64,000 nucleotides of DNA from Telmatospirillum sp. (lineage in GTDB: Bacteria; Pseudomonadota; Alphaproteobacteria; CACIAM-22H2), in contig JADCGL010000033.1 in the NCBI GenBank assembly GCA_020248985.1, forward strand, positions 1 to 64,000, in the 5' to 3' direction. The notes below the pieces were generated by a model that did no database searches, was not told the DNA's origin, and was given only the letters and a program-made list of their open reading frames with translations. The first letter of the stretch is position 1; each line of letters begins with the position of its first letter. A program made the translations under genes and the position numbers. Shown one piece after another: positions 53,412-61,794 of the stretch.

Positions 53412-54604
53412 AGCAGGATCTTTCTGGCCTTCGCGAGCCCCGCGAAAAACGCGTCGATGTCGCTGTCGTCGCTGTAGAGGGCGAGCGACGCGCGCGTCGT
53501 CCCGGCAAGGTCGAAGCGTTTGTGCAGCGGCTGCGCGCAATGGTGGCCGCCGCGCAAGGCAACACCCGCACTGTCCATGATCTGGCAGATATCGTGCGGA
53601 TGCGCCCCCTCGAGCGCAAACGACACGACGGGTACGCGCGCTTGCAGGCTTTGCGGGCCCAGCACGCGCACGCCCGGTGTTGCGCCAAGCCCGTCGAGCA
53701 GGCGTTGGCACAGGTGCTGCTCGTTGGCCGCGATGTCGGCCCAGGGCAGGGCCCCGAGCCACCGGCACGCCGCCCCAAGGCCGATCGCCGCCCCGATGGG
53801 CGGCGTGCCGGCCTCGAATTTTGCAGGCGCGGCGGCCCATGTGCTGTGCGTGAGTTCGACCTGCGCAATCATCTCGCCGCCGCCCAGGAAAGGCGGCATG
53901 GCGTCGAGCAATTCGGCGCGCGCCCACAAAACGCCGACACCGTGGGGTGCGAAAACCTTGTGGCCGCCGAACGCGTAGAAATCGACGCCCAAAGCTTTGA
54001 GGTCGAGCGGCCCGTGCGGGGCGCGTTGCGCGCCGTCGAGCAGCACGCGGGCCCCCACCTCGGACGCTGCCGCCACCACGGCCGCGACGTCGAGCACCGC
54101 CCCCGTGACGTTCGAGACATGGGCGAGCGATACGAGCTTCACGCGCGCATCGAGTTTCGACTCAAGGCCCGAAAGATCGATGCGGCCATCGGCATCGACA
54201 TCGAGGAAGCGCAGTTCGATGCCGCTGCGCGCGGTCAGCATCTGCCACGGCACGAGATTGGAATGGTGTTCAAGCCCGCTCAGCAGCACCGCATCGCCGG
54301 GTTTCATCAGCGCCCCAAACGAATGCGCCACGAGATTGAGGGCGGCCGTACAGCCGCTTGTGAACACGATTTCCGACGCCGGCACGCCGAGATACGCGGC
54401 GACGTCGCGGCGCGCGGCGGCATAGGCGTCGGTTGCGGCTTCGGCCAAACGATGCACGCCGCGTTTGACGTTGGCGCGCGATGTCGTCTCGAAGCTTCGC
54501 ACGGCGTCGAGCACGGCCAACGGCATTTGCGCCGTTGCCGCGGAATCGAGATAGGCAAGACCCGGCGTCAGGATCGGGAACTGGCTGCGCAAAGCGTTGG
54601 TCAT
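53408..54604 (-). CDS. sufS: Cysteine desulfurase, SufS type
   Basis: A 398-residue PLP enzyme that takes sulfur from cysteine as a persulfide. The PLP lysine is in AFGGHKVFAPHGVG (about Lys216) and the active-site cysteine is in LRGGHHCAQPLH (about Cys356), the type II motif. It is coupled by ATGA to the molybdopterin-binding fusion gene upstream and by GTGA to the IscU-like gene downstream. No sufBCD is nearby, which suggests a dedicated rather than housekeeping role. Confidence 0.92.
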   Translation of the reverse strand: MTNALRSQFPILTPGLAYLDSAATAQMPLAVLDAVRSFETTSRANVKRGVHRLAEAATDAYAAARRDVAAYLGVPASEIVFTSGCTAALNLVAHSFGALMKPGDAVLLSGLEHHSNLVPWQMLTARSGIELRFLDVDADGRIDLSGLESKLDARVKLVSLAHVSNVTGAVLDVAAVVAAASEVGARVLLDGAQRAPHGPLDLKALGVDFYAFGGHKVFAPHGVGVLWARAELLDAMPPFLGGGEMIAQVELTHSTWAAAPAKFEAGTPPIGAAIGLGAACRWLGALPWADIAANEQHLCQRLLDGLGATPGVRVLGPQSLQARVPVVSFALEGAHPHDICQIMDSAGVALRGGHHCAQPLHKRFDLAGTTRASLALYSDDSDIDAFFAGLAKARKILL

Positions 54605-56220
54605 GCGCTTTTTCCCTGCGCCGCGCGATAGGCCCCGAGCGCTTCGGGCGTGTCGAGATCGGTCAGCACGCCGTCGTCGGGCATATCGACTTCGCACACG
54701 GCATCTTCGTGACGGCGGATGAGGCTGCGCGCACCTTGGTCGCCATCGAGGGCGGCCATCTCGGCGAAAAAGTGCTTCGCCCACAAAACCGGATTGCCGC
54801 GCTTGCCGTTGCGCGCGGCAACGCAGATCGCGCGCCCTTCGAGCGGCGAAAAGGCGGCGATGAGGCGGTCCACATGGGCGGGCGTCACCCCCGGCATGTC
54901 GGCCAGCAACACCACGACTCCGTCGCAGTCGGCGGGCACCGCGCCAAGCCCGGCGCGCAGCGAGCTTGCAAGGCCGCTCGCATAGTCGGGATTCTCGACG
55001 AACGTTGCGGACCGGCCGGCAAGGGCCGCGCGCGCGCGCGCCGCCTCATTGCCGAGCACCACGATCGTGGCGGCAGCCTGCGAGCCGGTCGCGGCGGCGA
55101 CCGCATGGTCGATCAGGCTGCGTCCGTCGATTTCGACAAAGAGTTTGTTGGCGGGCGCCATGCGCGAGGATTTGCCGGCCGCCAGCACGAGCGCTGTGAT
55201 GCGTGGCGCGCTCGGTGCTTCTGTGCCTGCACGCGGTGTGGGGCGCGGGATTTCGGCAAGCAAACCGCCCACGCCCATCGCGGCGATCGCGGCCGCATCG
55301 ACGTCGATGCCGGCCGCAAAACGCTGCAGCACCCAATCGAACCCGTTGAGTTTGGGCGAGCGTGCGCAGCCGGGCAGGCCGATCACGCGCACCGTGCCGA
55401 TGCGCCCCAGCAGCAGCAGATTGCCGGGATCGACTGGCATGCCGAAACGTTCGATCGTTCCGCCGGAAGCTGCGATCGCGGCCGGGATCACGTCGTGCCG
55501 ATCGACGATGGCCGATGCGCCCAAGACGAGGATCGGATCGCATTGGGCGGCGACCGCGGCCCCGATTTCGCGCGCGAGCGCATCGACCGCGTGTGCGGTG
55601 CGACGCACATGCGCAAGCGTGCCGCCGAGCGACGCAAGCCGTGCGGCGGTCGCGGCTTCCGTGCCGTCGAGCACGCTGTCTTTGATGCCGGGCAGCGTCG
55701 TCTGCACGAGGGCGGCGCGCAAGGCACTATAGGGTGCGAGCGACACGCCAGGCCGTTTTTCGGCAATCGCGATGCAGGCAGCGAGGGCGGCTTTGGGGGC
55801 GGCAAACGGAATGATCTTGATCGTGGCGAGCATGCCGCGCTGCGGGGCAGGCGCATAATCGGCCAAGGTTGCGACCGTGATCGCCTCGTCGATTGCGTTG
55901 ATTGCGGCGATGGCGGCGGTGTCGATGCGCGCCAAGCCGGGTGCGGCCGCAAACAGATTGCAGCGCCCGGTGAAGGGCGCGGCCACGACAACGCCGGGGC
56001 CTGCGAGCGCTTGCGCTAAAGCCTTTGCGGCCGCGTCTTCGAGAACGTCGCCGTCGTCGAACTGGGCGGCCACGATGTCGGAAATGCCCGCTTGGCGCAA
56101 AGCCGCAACATCGTCGGCCGACAGGCGGCGGCCCTTGCGAAAGGCAACGCCCGGTCGTTTGAGGCTGTGGGCGAGGACCGCCCCTTCGGCGCGGTCGAGC
56201 GGCAAGGTTCCGAACCGCAA
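54601..56220 (-). CDS. Molybdopterin-binding / cytidylyltransferase (MocA-like) fusion
   Basis: A 539-residue two-domain protein. Residues about 1-330 resemble a MoeA/MogA-type molybdopterin-binding domain (DPILVLGASAIVDRHDVIP, GTVRVIGLPGCARSPKLNG). Residues about 345-530 are a nucleotidyltransferase (ALVLAAGKSSRMAPANKLF, LLADMPGVTPAHVDRLI, RGNPVLWAKHFF) of the MocA type, which makes molybdopterin cytosine dinucleotide for xanthine-oxidase-family enzymes. Fits the flanking XdhC and cox genes. An alternative is a broader MobA-like role. Confidence 0.87.
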   Translation of the reverse strand: MRFGTLPLDRAEGAVLAHSLKRPGVAFRKGRRLSADDVAALRQAGISDIVAAQFDDGDVLEDAAAKALAQALAGPGVVVAAPFTGRCNLFAAAPGLARIDTAAIAAINAIDEAITVATLADYAPAPQRGMLATIKIIPFAAPKAALAACIAIAEKRPGVSLAPYSALRAALVQTTLPGIKDSVLDGTEAATAARLASLGGTLAHVRRTAHAVDALAREIGAAVAAQCDPILVLGASAIVDRHDVIPAAIAASGGTIERFGMPVDPGNLLLLGRIGTVRVIGLPGCARSPKLNGFDWVLQRFAAGIDVDAAAIAAMGVGGLLAEIPRPTPRAGTEAPSAPRITALVLAAGKSSRMAPANKLFVEIDGRSLIDHAVAAATGSQAAATIVVLGNEAARARAALAGRSATFVENPDYASGLASSLRAGLGAVPADCDGVVVLLADMPGVTPAHVDRLIAAFSPLEGRAICVAARNGKRGNPVLWAKHFFAEMAALDGDQGARSLIRRHEDAVCEVDMPDDGVLTDLDTPEALGAYRAAQGKSA

Positions 56221-56225
56221 CGCCG

Positions 56226-56918
56226 TCAGGCTCCGCGCCGAACCTGGGTGATCTCGGCGACAATCGAGATCGCGATTTCGGCTGGTGACAAAGCGCCGAT
56301 CGCCAAGCCCACGGGCCCGCGAATGCGTTTGCGCGCCGCTTCGTCGAAGCCTTTGGCCGCGAGCCGCTCGAGGCGGGCTGCATGCGTCTTTCGCGAGCCG
56401 AGTGCGCCGACATAAAACGCGTTCGAGGCAAGGGCCGCTTCAAGGGCGGGATCGTCGATCTTGGGATCGTGCGTGAGCGTCACGATGGCGGTGCGCGCAT
56501 CGGGCTTGAGCGCTGCCATCGCTTCGTCGGGCCAGTCGGTGGTGACCGTATAGCCGTCGAATTTCTGTGACGCTGCAAAGGCGCGGCGCGGATCGATCAG
56601 CGTGGTGCCGTAGCCCGCCAGGCTCGCCATGCGCGCGAGCGGCTCTGCGATGTGCACCGCACCCACGATCAGCAGACGCGGCGGCGGGTTGAAACTGTGC
56701 ACGAAGATGGCACCGGCCCCCGTCTGCAGCGTGCCGCTCTCGTCGCGTTTGAGCATTTCGATGGCACCCGCCATCATGTCGATGTCGATGCAGAGCGGGC
56801 CTTCGCTTTCGCCGTCGAACACGAGCTTCTGCGCGCCGCTGCGCAAATTGGTGACGAGGGCGACGGGCCGCTTGGCGGCACGTGCGGCTTGGAGCTTGGC
56901 AAGAATGTCGGGCGTCAT
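56226..56918 (-). CDS. XdhC C-terminal Rossmann-domain protein (CoxF/CoxI-like)
   Basis: A 230-residue protein. It carries the XdhC Rossmann part (LLIVGAVHIAEPLARMASLA, TLIDPRRAFA, IVTLTHDPKIDDPALEAAL, FYVGALGSRKTHAARLERL) with an N-terminal remnant (KLVFDGESEGPL). XdhC proteins bind molybdenum cofactor and help its sulfuration and insertion. The CxxG-type N-terminal half is a separate gene 1 bp upstream. Confidence 0.88.
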   Translation of the reverse strand: MTPDILAKLQAARAAKRPVALVTNLRSGAQKLVFDGESEGPLCIDIDMMAGAIEMLKRDESGTLQTGAGAIFVHSFNPPPRLLIVGAVHIAEPLARMASLAGYGTTLIDPRRAFAASQKFDGYTVTTDWPDEAMAALKPDARTAIVTLTHDPKIDDPALEAALASNAFYVGALGSRKTHAARLERLAAKGFDEAARKRIRGPVGLAIGALSPAEIAISIVAEITQVRRGA

Positions 56919-56919
56919 C

Positions 56920-57234
56920 TCAATCGAGCCTTTCCACGAAAACCTGCACCTTGCCGCCGCAGGCAAGGCCGACCTCCCACGCCTGTTCGTTCGTCACGCC
57001 GAAATCGAGCAGGCGCGGCCGACCGGTGGCGATGGCATCGAGCGCTTCTTTGATGACGGCCCCTTCGATGCAGCCGCCCGAGACCGAGCCCACGAATTTG
57101 CCGCCGGCGTCGACCGCAAGCTGCGAGCCCACGGGGCGCGGCGACGAGCCCCAGGTCGAAACGACGGTGGCGATGGCGACCCCCGTGCCGTTCGCGCGCC
57201 AGTTTGCGGCTTGTTCGAGGATATCGTCGCTCAT
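56920..57234 (-). CDS. XdhC/CoxI N-terminal-domain protein
   Basis: A 104-residue stand-alone XdhC_CoxI domain: GVAIATVVSTWGSSPRPVGS, then the conserved VGSVSGGCIEGAVIKEAL and ACGGKVQVFVERL. In single-chain XdhC this region precedes the Rossmann domain, so the operon has a split XdhC. The start overlaps the coxE stop by 4 bp. Confidence 0.9.
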   Translation of the reverse strand: MSDDILEQAANWRANGTGVAIATVVSTWGSSPRPVGSQLAVDAGGKFVGSVSGGCIEGAVIKEALDAIATGRPRLLDFGVTNEQAWEVGLACGGKVQVFVERLD

Positions 57235-58460
57235 GCGGCTGCTCCTTTCCAGTGGAAATGGCCGTGCGCACGCGCCGTCGGTGCTTGGGCCAAAGCCTCG
57301 ATCAACCCTGCGAGGCTTGCCAGATTGTGGACCGGGCGGAATTCGTCGACATGCGGCAGCAAGGCCTTCACGCCGAGGGATTTGGGCGCAAAACCCGCAT
57401 AGCGCAAGAGCGGGTTCAGCCAGATCAAACGGCCGCAGGATTTGGCGAGGCGTTCGGCCTCGGCGCTGAGTCCGGCCCCGGCCTCGCGGTCGAGCCCGTC
57501 GGTTACGAGCAGCACGGTCGGGCTGCGCGCGAGCACGCGCCGTCCCCAGCGCCAGTTGAACTCGCGCAAGCAATGGCCGAGGCGCGTCCCGCCCGACCAA
57601 TCTTCGACCTGGCCCGCGACTTGCGCCAAGGCGAGGTCGATATCCTTGCGGCGCAAGGCGCGCGTGACGTTCGTAAGCCGTGTGCCGAACAAAAACACAT
57701 GCACACGCGCGCGGTCGTTGACGAGCATATGCACAAAATGCAGGAACATGCGCGCATAGCGCTCCATCGAGCCCGAGATATCGAGCAGCACCACAAGCGG
57801 CGGCGTCTCGATACGGGGTGCGCGGAAACGCAGTTGGGCGAGATCGCCGCCGCTTCGCAGCATCGCGCGCAGCGTGGCGCGCGGATCGAGCCGATGGCCC
57901 AAGGCACTGGGGCGCGTGCGCCGTGTGCGGCGCGTTGGGAAAGCGCCGCCGAGCTGCAGCATTGCGCGCTTGGCGGCCGCCATCTCTTCGGCCGACATCT
58001 GCTCGAAATCTTTGGACTGCAGCAACTCGTTGTCCGACCACGTCATGGCCGCATCGAAGTCGGTGCGGTCTTCGGGCGCTTCCGATTGTGTCGGCGGCGG
58101 GGGCGGGCGGTGGAAAGCTTCGGCCACGCGCCGCAAGGTGGGGTCGGGCTGCAGATCGTCGGCGTCCGCGTCGGCGGCCTGCGGCAGCAACATGCCCATG
58201 GCGCGCTCGAGCAGTTTGGGATCGCGCCAGAACAGGCCGAAAGCCTGGTCGAAGATCGGCTGCTGCTCGCGGCGATTGACAAGGGTGGCGTGCAGCGCCC
58301 AATAGAGATCGCGCTTCTTTTCGACGCCGACGGCGGCGGCCGCGCGTGCCGCTTCGATCGCACGCCCCGGCCCGACCGGCAATCCGGCGGCGCGCAAGAG
58401 CCGCGTGAAATGCACGATATTGTCGAGCAGCAGACCGGGTGCGGCGGCAGCTTCGGTCAT
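57231..58460 (-). CDS. coxE: VWA-domain protein CoxE
   Basis: A 409-residue VWA protein of the CoxE family. The C-terminal half carries the MIDAS motif in LVVLLDISGSMERYARMF, with a later Asp in LLVTDGLDREAG; the N-terminal half contains helical RAAGLPVGPGRAIEAARA and NRREQQPIFDQAF. It acts with the MoxR ATPase CoxD in maturing the CO dehydrogenase active site in carboxidotrophs. Coupled to coxD by a 4-bp overlap. Confidence 0.92.
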   Translation of the reverse strand: MTEAAAAPGLLLDNIVHFTRLLRAAGLPVGPGRAIEAARAAAAVGVEKKRDLYWALHATLVNRREQQPIFDQAFGLFWRDPKLLERAMGMLLPQAADADADDLQPDPTLRRVAEAFHRPPPPPTQSEAPEDRTDFDAAMTWSDNELLQSKDFEQMSAEEMAAAKRAMLQLGGAFPTRRTRRTRPSALGHRLDPRATLRAMLRSGGDLAQLRFRAPRIETPPLVVLLDISGSMERYARMFLHFVHMLVNDRARVHVFLFGTRLTNVTRALRRKDIDLALAQVAGQVEDWSGGTRLGHCLREFNWRWGRRVLARSPTVLLVTDGLDREAGAGLSAEAERLAKSCGRLIWLNPLLRYAGFAPKSLGVKALLPHVDEFRPVHNLASLAGLIEALAQAPTARAHGHFHWKGAAA

Positions 58461-59359
58461 TGGGCGGCTTCGGCCTCGACTTCTTTGAGGAGTTTGAGCG
58501 CCGTGGTGCCGCGCACCTTGGCGATGTCGTCCTGGTATTTGAGCAAGGCGCCCAGCGTGTCGTCGATCGTGGCGGGATCGAGCGCAATGCGGTCGAGCAC
58601 GCCGAGCGCGTTGGTCCAATCGAGCGTTTCGGCGACACCGGGCAGCTTGAACAATTCTTCGCGCCGGAGCTTCTGCACGAAGGCCACAATCTGGGCCGAG
58701 AGTTTCTCGGGCACGCCCGGGCATTTGGCGCGCACGATTTCGAGCTCGCGCGCGGCATCTGGGAAATCGACCCAGGCATAGAAGCAGCGGCGCTTCAAAG
58801 CGTCGTGCACTTCGCGCGTGCGGTTGGAGGTGACGATGCACAACGGGGCGGCGGGCGCCTTGATGGTGCCGAGCTCCGGGATCGAGACCTGCCAGTCGCT
58901 CAGCACTTCGAGCAGATAGGCCTCGAACGGTTCGTCGGCGCGGTCGAGCTCGTCGATCAGCAGCACGGGCGGGCCGGCGGCATCCGGGGCAAGGGCCTCG
59001 AGCAGCGGGCGGCGGATCAAGAAGCGCTCGGAGAAAATCTCGGCCTCGAGCCCGGCCGTTGCACCTTTGCCGGCCTCGGCGAGGCGAATTTCCATCATCT
59101 GGCGCGGATAGTTCCATTCGTAGACGGCGCTGGCCGCATCGAGGCCCTCGTAGCATTGCAGCCGGATCAGCTTGCGGCCGAGGGCTGCTGCCAGCACCTT
59201 GGCGATCTCGGTCTTGCCGGTCCCCGGTTCGCCCTCCAGAAACAGCGGCCGGCCGAGCTTCAGCGACAAAAACAGGGCTGTCGCAAGGCTGCGTTCTGCG
59301 ACGTAACGTTGCGACGTCAGAAGGGCCAAAGTCTGGTCGATATCGGCGGGCAATTGCAT
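58457..59359 (-). CDS. coxD: MoxR-type AAA+ ATPase CoxD
   Basis: A 300-residue AAA+ ATPase with Walker A GEPGTGKTEIAKVLAAALGR, Walker B PVLLIDELDRADEPFEA and sensor region CIVTSNRTREVHDALKRR. In Oligotropha CoxD is needed for building the Cu-S-Mo cluster of CO dehydrogenase. The start MQLPADIDQTLAL was chosen over an upstream open frame. First gene of the seven-gene operon; the 151-bp gap to the divergent cyanate operon carries both promoters. Confidence 0.92.
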   Translation of the reverse strand: MQLPADIDQTLALLTSQRYVAERSLATALFLSLKLGRPLFLEGEPGTGKTEIAKVLAAALGRKLIRLQCYEGLDAASAVYEWNYPRQMMEIRLAEAGKGATAGLEAEIFSERFLIRRPLLEALAPDAAGPPVLLIDELDRADEPFEAYLLEVLSDWQVSIPELGTIKAPAAPLCIVTSNRTREVHDALKRRCFYAWVDFPDAARELEIVRAKCPGVPEKLSAQIVAFVQKLRREELFKLPGVAETLDWTNALGVLDRIALDPATIDDTLGALLKYQDDIAKVRGTTALKLLKEVEAEAAQ

Positions 59360-59448
59360 CGGCAACTCATGGGGTTGGAGGTTGGTCAGAGCATCGCACA
59401 GGCGGGGTGCGGCACGGAAGGGGGCAGGGTGCCGCAGGAGGGCAGCAA

Positions 59449-59464
59449 TGGCATGGGAATTGCT
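59449..59464 (+). promoter_or_regulatory. Sigma-54 (-24/-12) promoter of the cyanate operon
   Basis: TGGCATGGGAATTGCT fits TGGCACG-N4-TTGCW at 11 of 12 defined positions with correct GG-to-GC spacing. The predicted start is near 59475, 36 bases before the ATG and ahead of a GGGAGG ribosome-binding site. Implies RpoN with an enhancer-binding protein such as NtrC; no enhancer site was recognised. Confidence 0.8.
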
Positions 59465-59510
59465 GCAACCGGTGCCAGCTTCATGCCCTTGCCCCCGGGA
59501 GGCACTCGCG

Positions 59511-60926
59511 ATGTTTAACAATCCCTATGACGCCAGCACATCCATCGGCGGCTGCCCCTGCGGCGCCCATGCGAGTTTGAGCGAGCACAATTCGGTCCAA
59601 GCCGCTTTTGCCAAGCTCACCCAGCCGCCGCATTCGGATGCCGCACCTTCGCCTTCTCCCGCAACACGCGATACCGACACGCTGATGGCCGACCTGTTCG
59701 AGGCCGCGGTCGTCAAGGCCGTGCTGGGATCGGACCCGAGCCGCCGCAGCTTCCTCAATCTCGTGGGCAGCGGGACGGCCGCAGCCGCGATCGCGAGCGT
59801 GCTGCCGCTGGGCTTCATCCGCGAAGTAGCCGCCCAAGCGCCGCGGGCACTCGAAAAGACGAAGCTCGATGTCGGCTTCATTCCGATCACCTGCTCCACG
59901 CCCGTGATCATGGCGCATCCGATGGGCTTCTACGCCAAGCACGGGCTCGACGTGAACGTCGTGCGCACGGCCGGCTGGGCCGTGATCCGCGACAAATCGA
60001 TCAACGGCGAATACGACGCCTCGCACATGCTCGCCCCAATGCCGCTCGCGATATCGATGGGGGCTGGCTCGAACCCGCTTCCGTGGGCGCTGGGGGCGAT
60101 CCAGAATATCAATGGCCAGGCCATCACGCTGGCAACCAAGCACAAAGAGAAGCGCGATCCCAAAGACTGGAAGGGCTTTCGCTTCGCCGTTCCGTTCGAC
60201 TATTCGATGCACAATTACCTGCTGCGCTACTACGTGGCCGAAGCCGGCCTCGATCCCGACCGCGATATCTCGATCCGGGCCGTGCCGCCGCCGGAAATGG
60301 TTGCGAACCTTCGCGCCGACAATATCGACGGCTTCTTGGGCCCCGATCCGTTCAACCAACGCGCCGTGTTCGACGGCGTTGGCTTCATCCATTTGTTGAC
60401 GCGCGAGTTGTGGGACGGGCATCCGTGCTGCGTGTTCGCGGCCAGCCGCGACTTCACGCAGAAAATGCCGAACACGTTCCAAGCGCTGATGCGCTCGATC
60501 GTCGAGGCCGCGTCGTTCGCGCACAATCCGGCCAATCGCAAGCAGATCGCCGAAGCGATCTCGGCGCAGAACTATCTGAACCAGCCCGTCACGGTCGTCG
60601 AGCAGGTGCTGAGCGGTACGTTCGCCGACGGTCTCGGCCAGGTGCGCCGCGTGCCCGAGCGGATCGATTTCGACCCGTATCCGTGGCACTCGATGGCGGT
60701 GTGGATGCTGTCGCAGATGAAGCGCTGGGGCCAGATCCGCGGCGACGTGAATTACGCGCAGATCGCCGAGCAGGTGTTCTTGACGGCCGATGCCGGGCGC
60801 GCGATGCGCGAGCTTGGCGGGGCACCGCCGGCCGCGACGATGCGCAAGCACATGATCATGGGCAAGGAGTTCGATCCGGCCAATCCGGAAGCCTATATCG
60901 CGTCCTTCGCGATCCGCCGCACGTAA
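59511..60926 (+). CDS. Cyanate/nitrate-type ABC transporter substrate-binding protein
   Basis: A 471-residue NrtA/CmpA/CynA-family binding protein. A 75-residue N-terminal extension with GGCPCGAHASLSEH (Cys15, Cys17, His20, His26) precedes a twin-arginine signal (SRRSFLNLVGSGTAAAAIAS, RR at 78-79). The mature part shows VGFIPITCSTPVIMAHPMGF and NIDGFLGPDPFNQRAVF. The cyanase gene in the same operon points to cyanate. GGGAGG lies 8 bases before the ATG. Confidence 0.9.
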   Translation: MFNNPYDASTSIGGCPCGAHASLSEHNSVQAAFAKLTQPPHSDAAPSPSPATRDTDTLMADLFEAAVVKAVLGSDPSRRSFLNLVGSGTAAAAIASVLPLGFIREVAAQAPRALEKTKLDVGFIPITCSTPVIMAHPMGFYAKHGLDVNVVRTAGWAVIRDKSINGEYDASHMLAPMPLAISMGAGSNPLPWALGAIQNINGQAITLATKHKEKRDPKDWKGFRFAVPFDYSMHNYLLRYYVAEAGLDPDRDISIRAVPPPEMVANLRADNIDGFLGPDPFNQRAVFDGVGFIHLLTRELWDGHPCCVFAASRDFTQKMPNTFQALMRSIVEAASFAHNPANRKQIAEAISAQNYLNQPVTVVEQVLSGTFADGLGQVRRVPERIDFDPYPWHSMAVWMLSQMKRWGQIRGDVNYAQIAEQVFLTADAGRAMRELGGAPPAATMRKHMIMGKEFDPANPEAYIASFAIRRT

Positions 60927-60941
60927 GGCTCCGGCGTTTCG

Positions 60942-61787
60942 ATGTTTGCTACCGTGCGCGCCAAGTCGGCTTTGCTGTCGATTCTGCTGCTTGCCCTGTT
61001 TTTGGGCGGCTGGCAGATCGCGGCAACGCCGACGGCCGGGACTGGGCCTGCGCTCGATCCCGAATATGCGGCGTTGCTGGGGGCGTCCGCCCAGCAGGGC
61101 AAACAGACGCCGATGCCGACCCCGGTCGAGGTCGGCGTGCGCATCGCCAAGCACCTCGAAGCGCCGTTCGCCGATCGCGGCACCAACGACAAGGGAATCG
61201 GTATCCAGCTTGCCTATTCGCTGGCGCGAGTACTTCTGGGCTTCGGGCTCGCGGCCCTCGTCGCCATTCCACTCGGCTTTCTGATCGGCATGTCGCCGCT
61301 CGTCTATGGTGCACTCAATCCTTTCATCCAGGTGCTGCGACCGATCTCGCCGCTCGCTTGGATGCCGCTGGCGCTCTACACGATCAAGGACAGCGCCACC
61401 TCGTCGATCTTCGTGATTTTCATCTGCTCGATCTGGCCGATGCTGACCAACACGGCGTTCGGCGTGGCGCACGTGCGCAAGGAATGGCTCAACGTGGCGC
61501 GCACGCTCGAGGTCAATGCGCTGCGCACGGCGTGGCGCGTGATCCTGCCGGCCGCGGCACCCACGATTGTGACCGGCATGCGCATCTCGATCGGCATTGC
61601 CTGGCTCGTGATCGTGGCGGCCGAAATGCTCGTGGGCGGGACGGGGATCGGCTATTTCGTGTGGAACGAATGGAACAATCTGTCGATCTCCAACATCATC
61701 ACGGCGATTCTCGTGATCGGCCTTGTCGGCATGTTGCTCGACCACATGCTCGGTTTTGCGACCAAACTTGTGACCTACCAGGAATGA
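60942..61787 (+). CDS. Cyanate/nitrate-type ABC transporter permease
   Basis: A 281-residue inner-membrane permease of the NrtB/SsuC type with about six spans. The ATPase-coupling EAA loop is around RTLEVNALRTAWRVILPAAAP and the later GIAWLVIVAAEMLVGGTGIGY is typical. It is 15 bp after the binding-protein gene and 7 bp before the ATPase gene. Confidence 0.92.
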   Translation: MFATVRAKSALLSILLLALFLGGWQIAATPTAGTGPALDPEYAALLGASAQQGKQTPMPTPVEVGVRIAKHLEAPFADRGTNDKGIGIQLAYSLARVLLGFGLAALVAIPLGFLIGMSPLVYGALNPFIQVLRPISPLAWMPLALYTIKDSATSSIFVIFICSIWPMLTNTAFGVAHVRKEWLNVARTLEVNALRTAWRVILPAAAPTIVTGMRISIGIAWLVIVAAEMLVGGTGIGYFVWNEWNNLSISNIITAILVIGLVGMLLDHMLGFATKLVTYQE

Positions 61788-61794
61788 CGACGCG

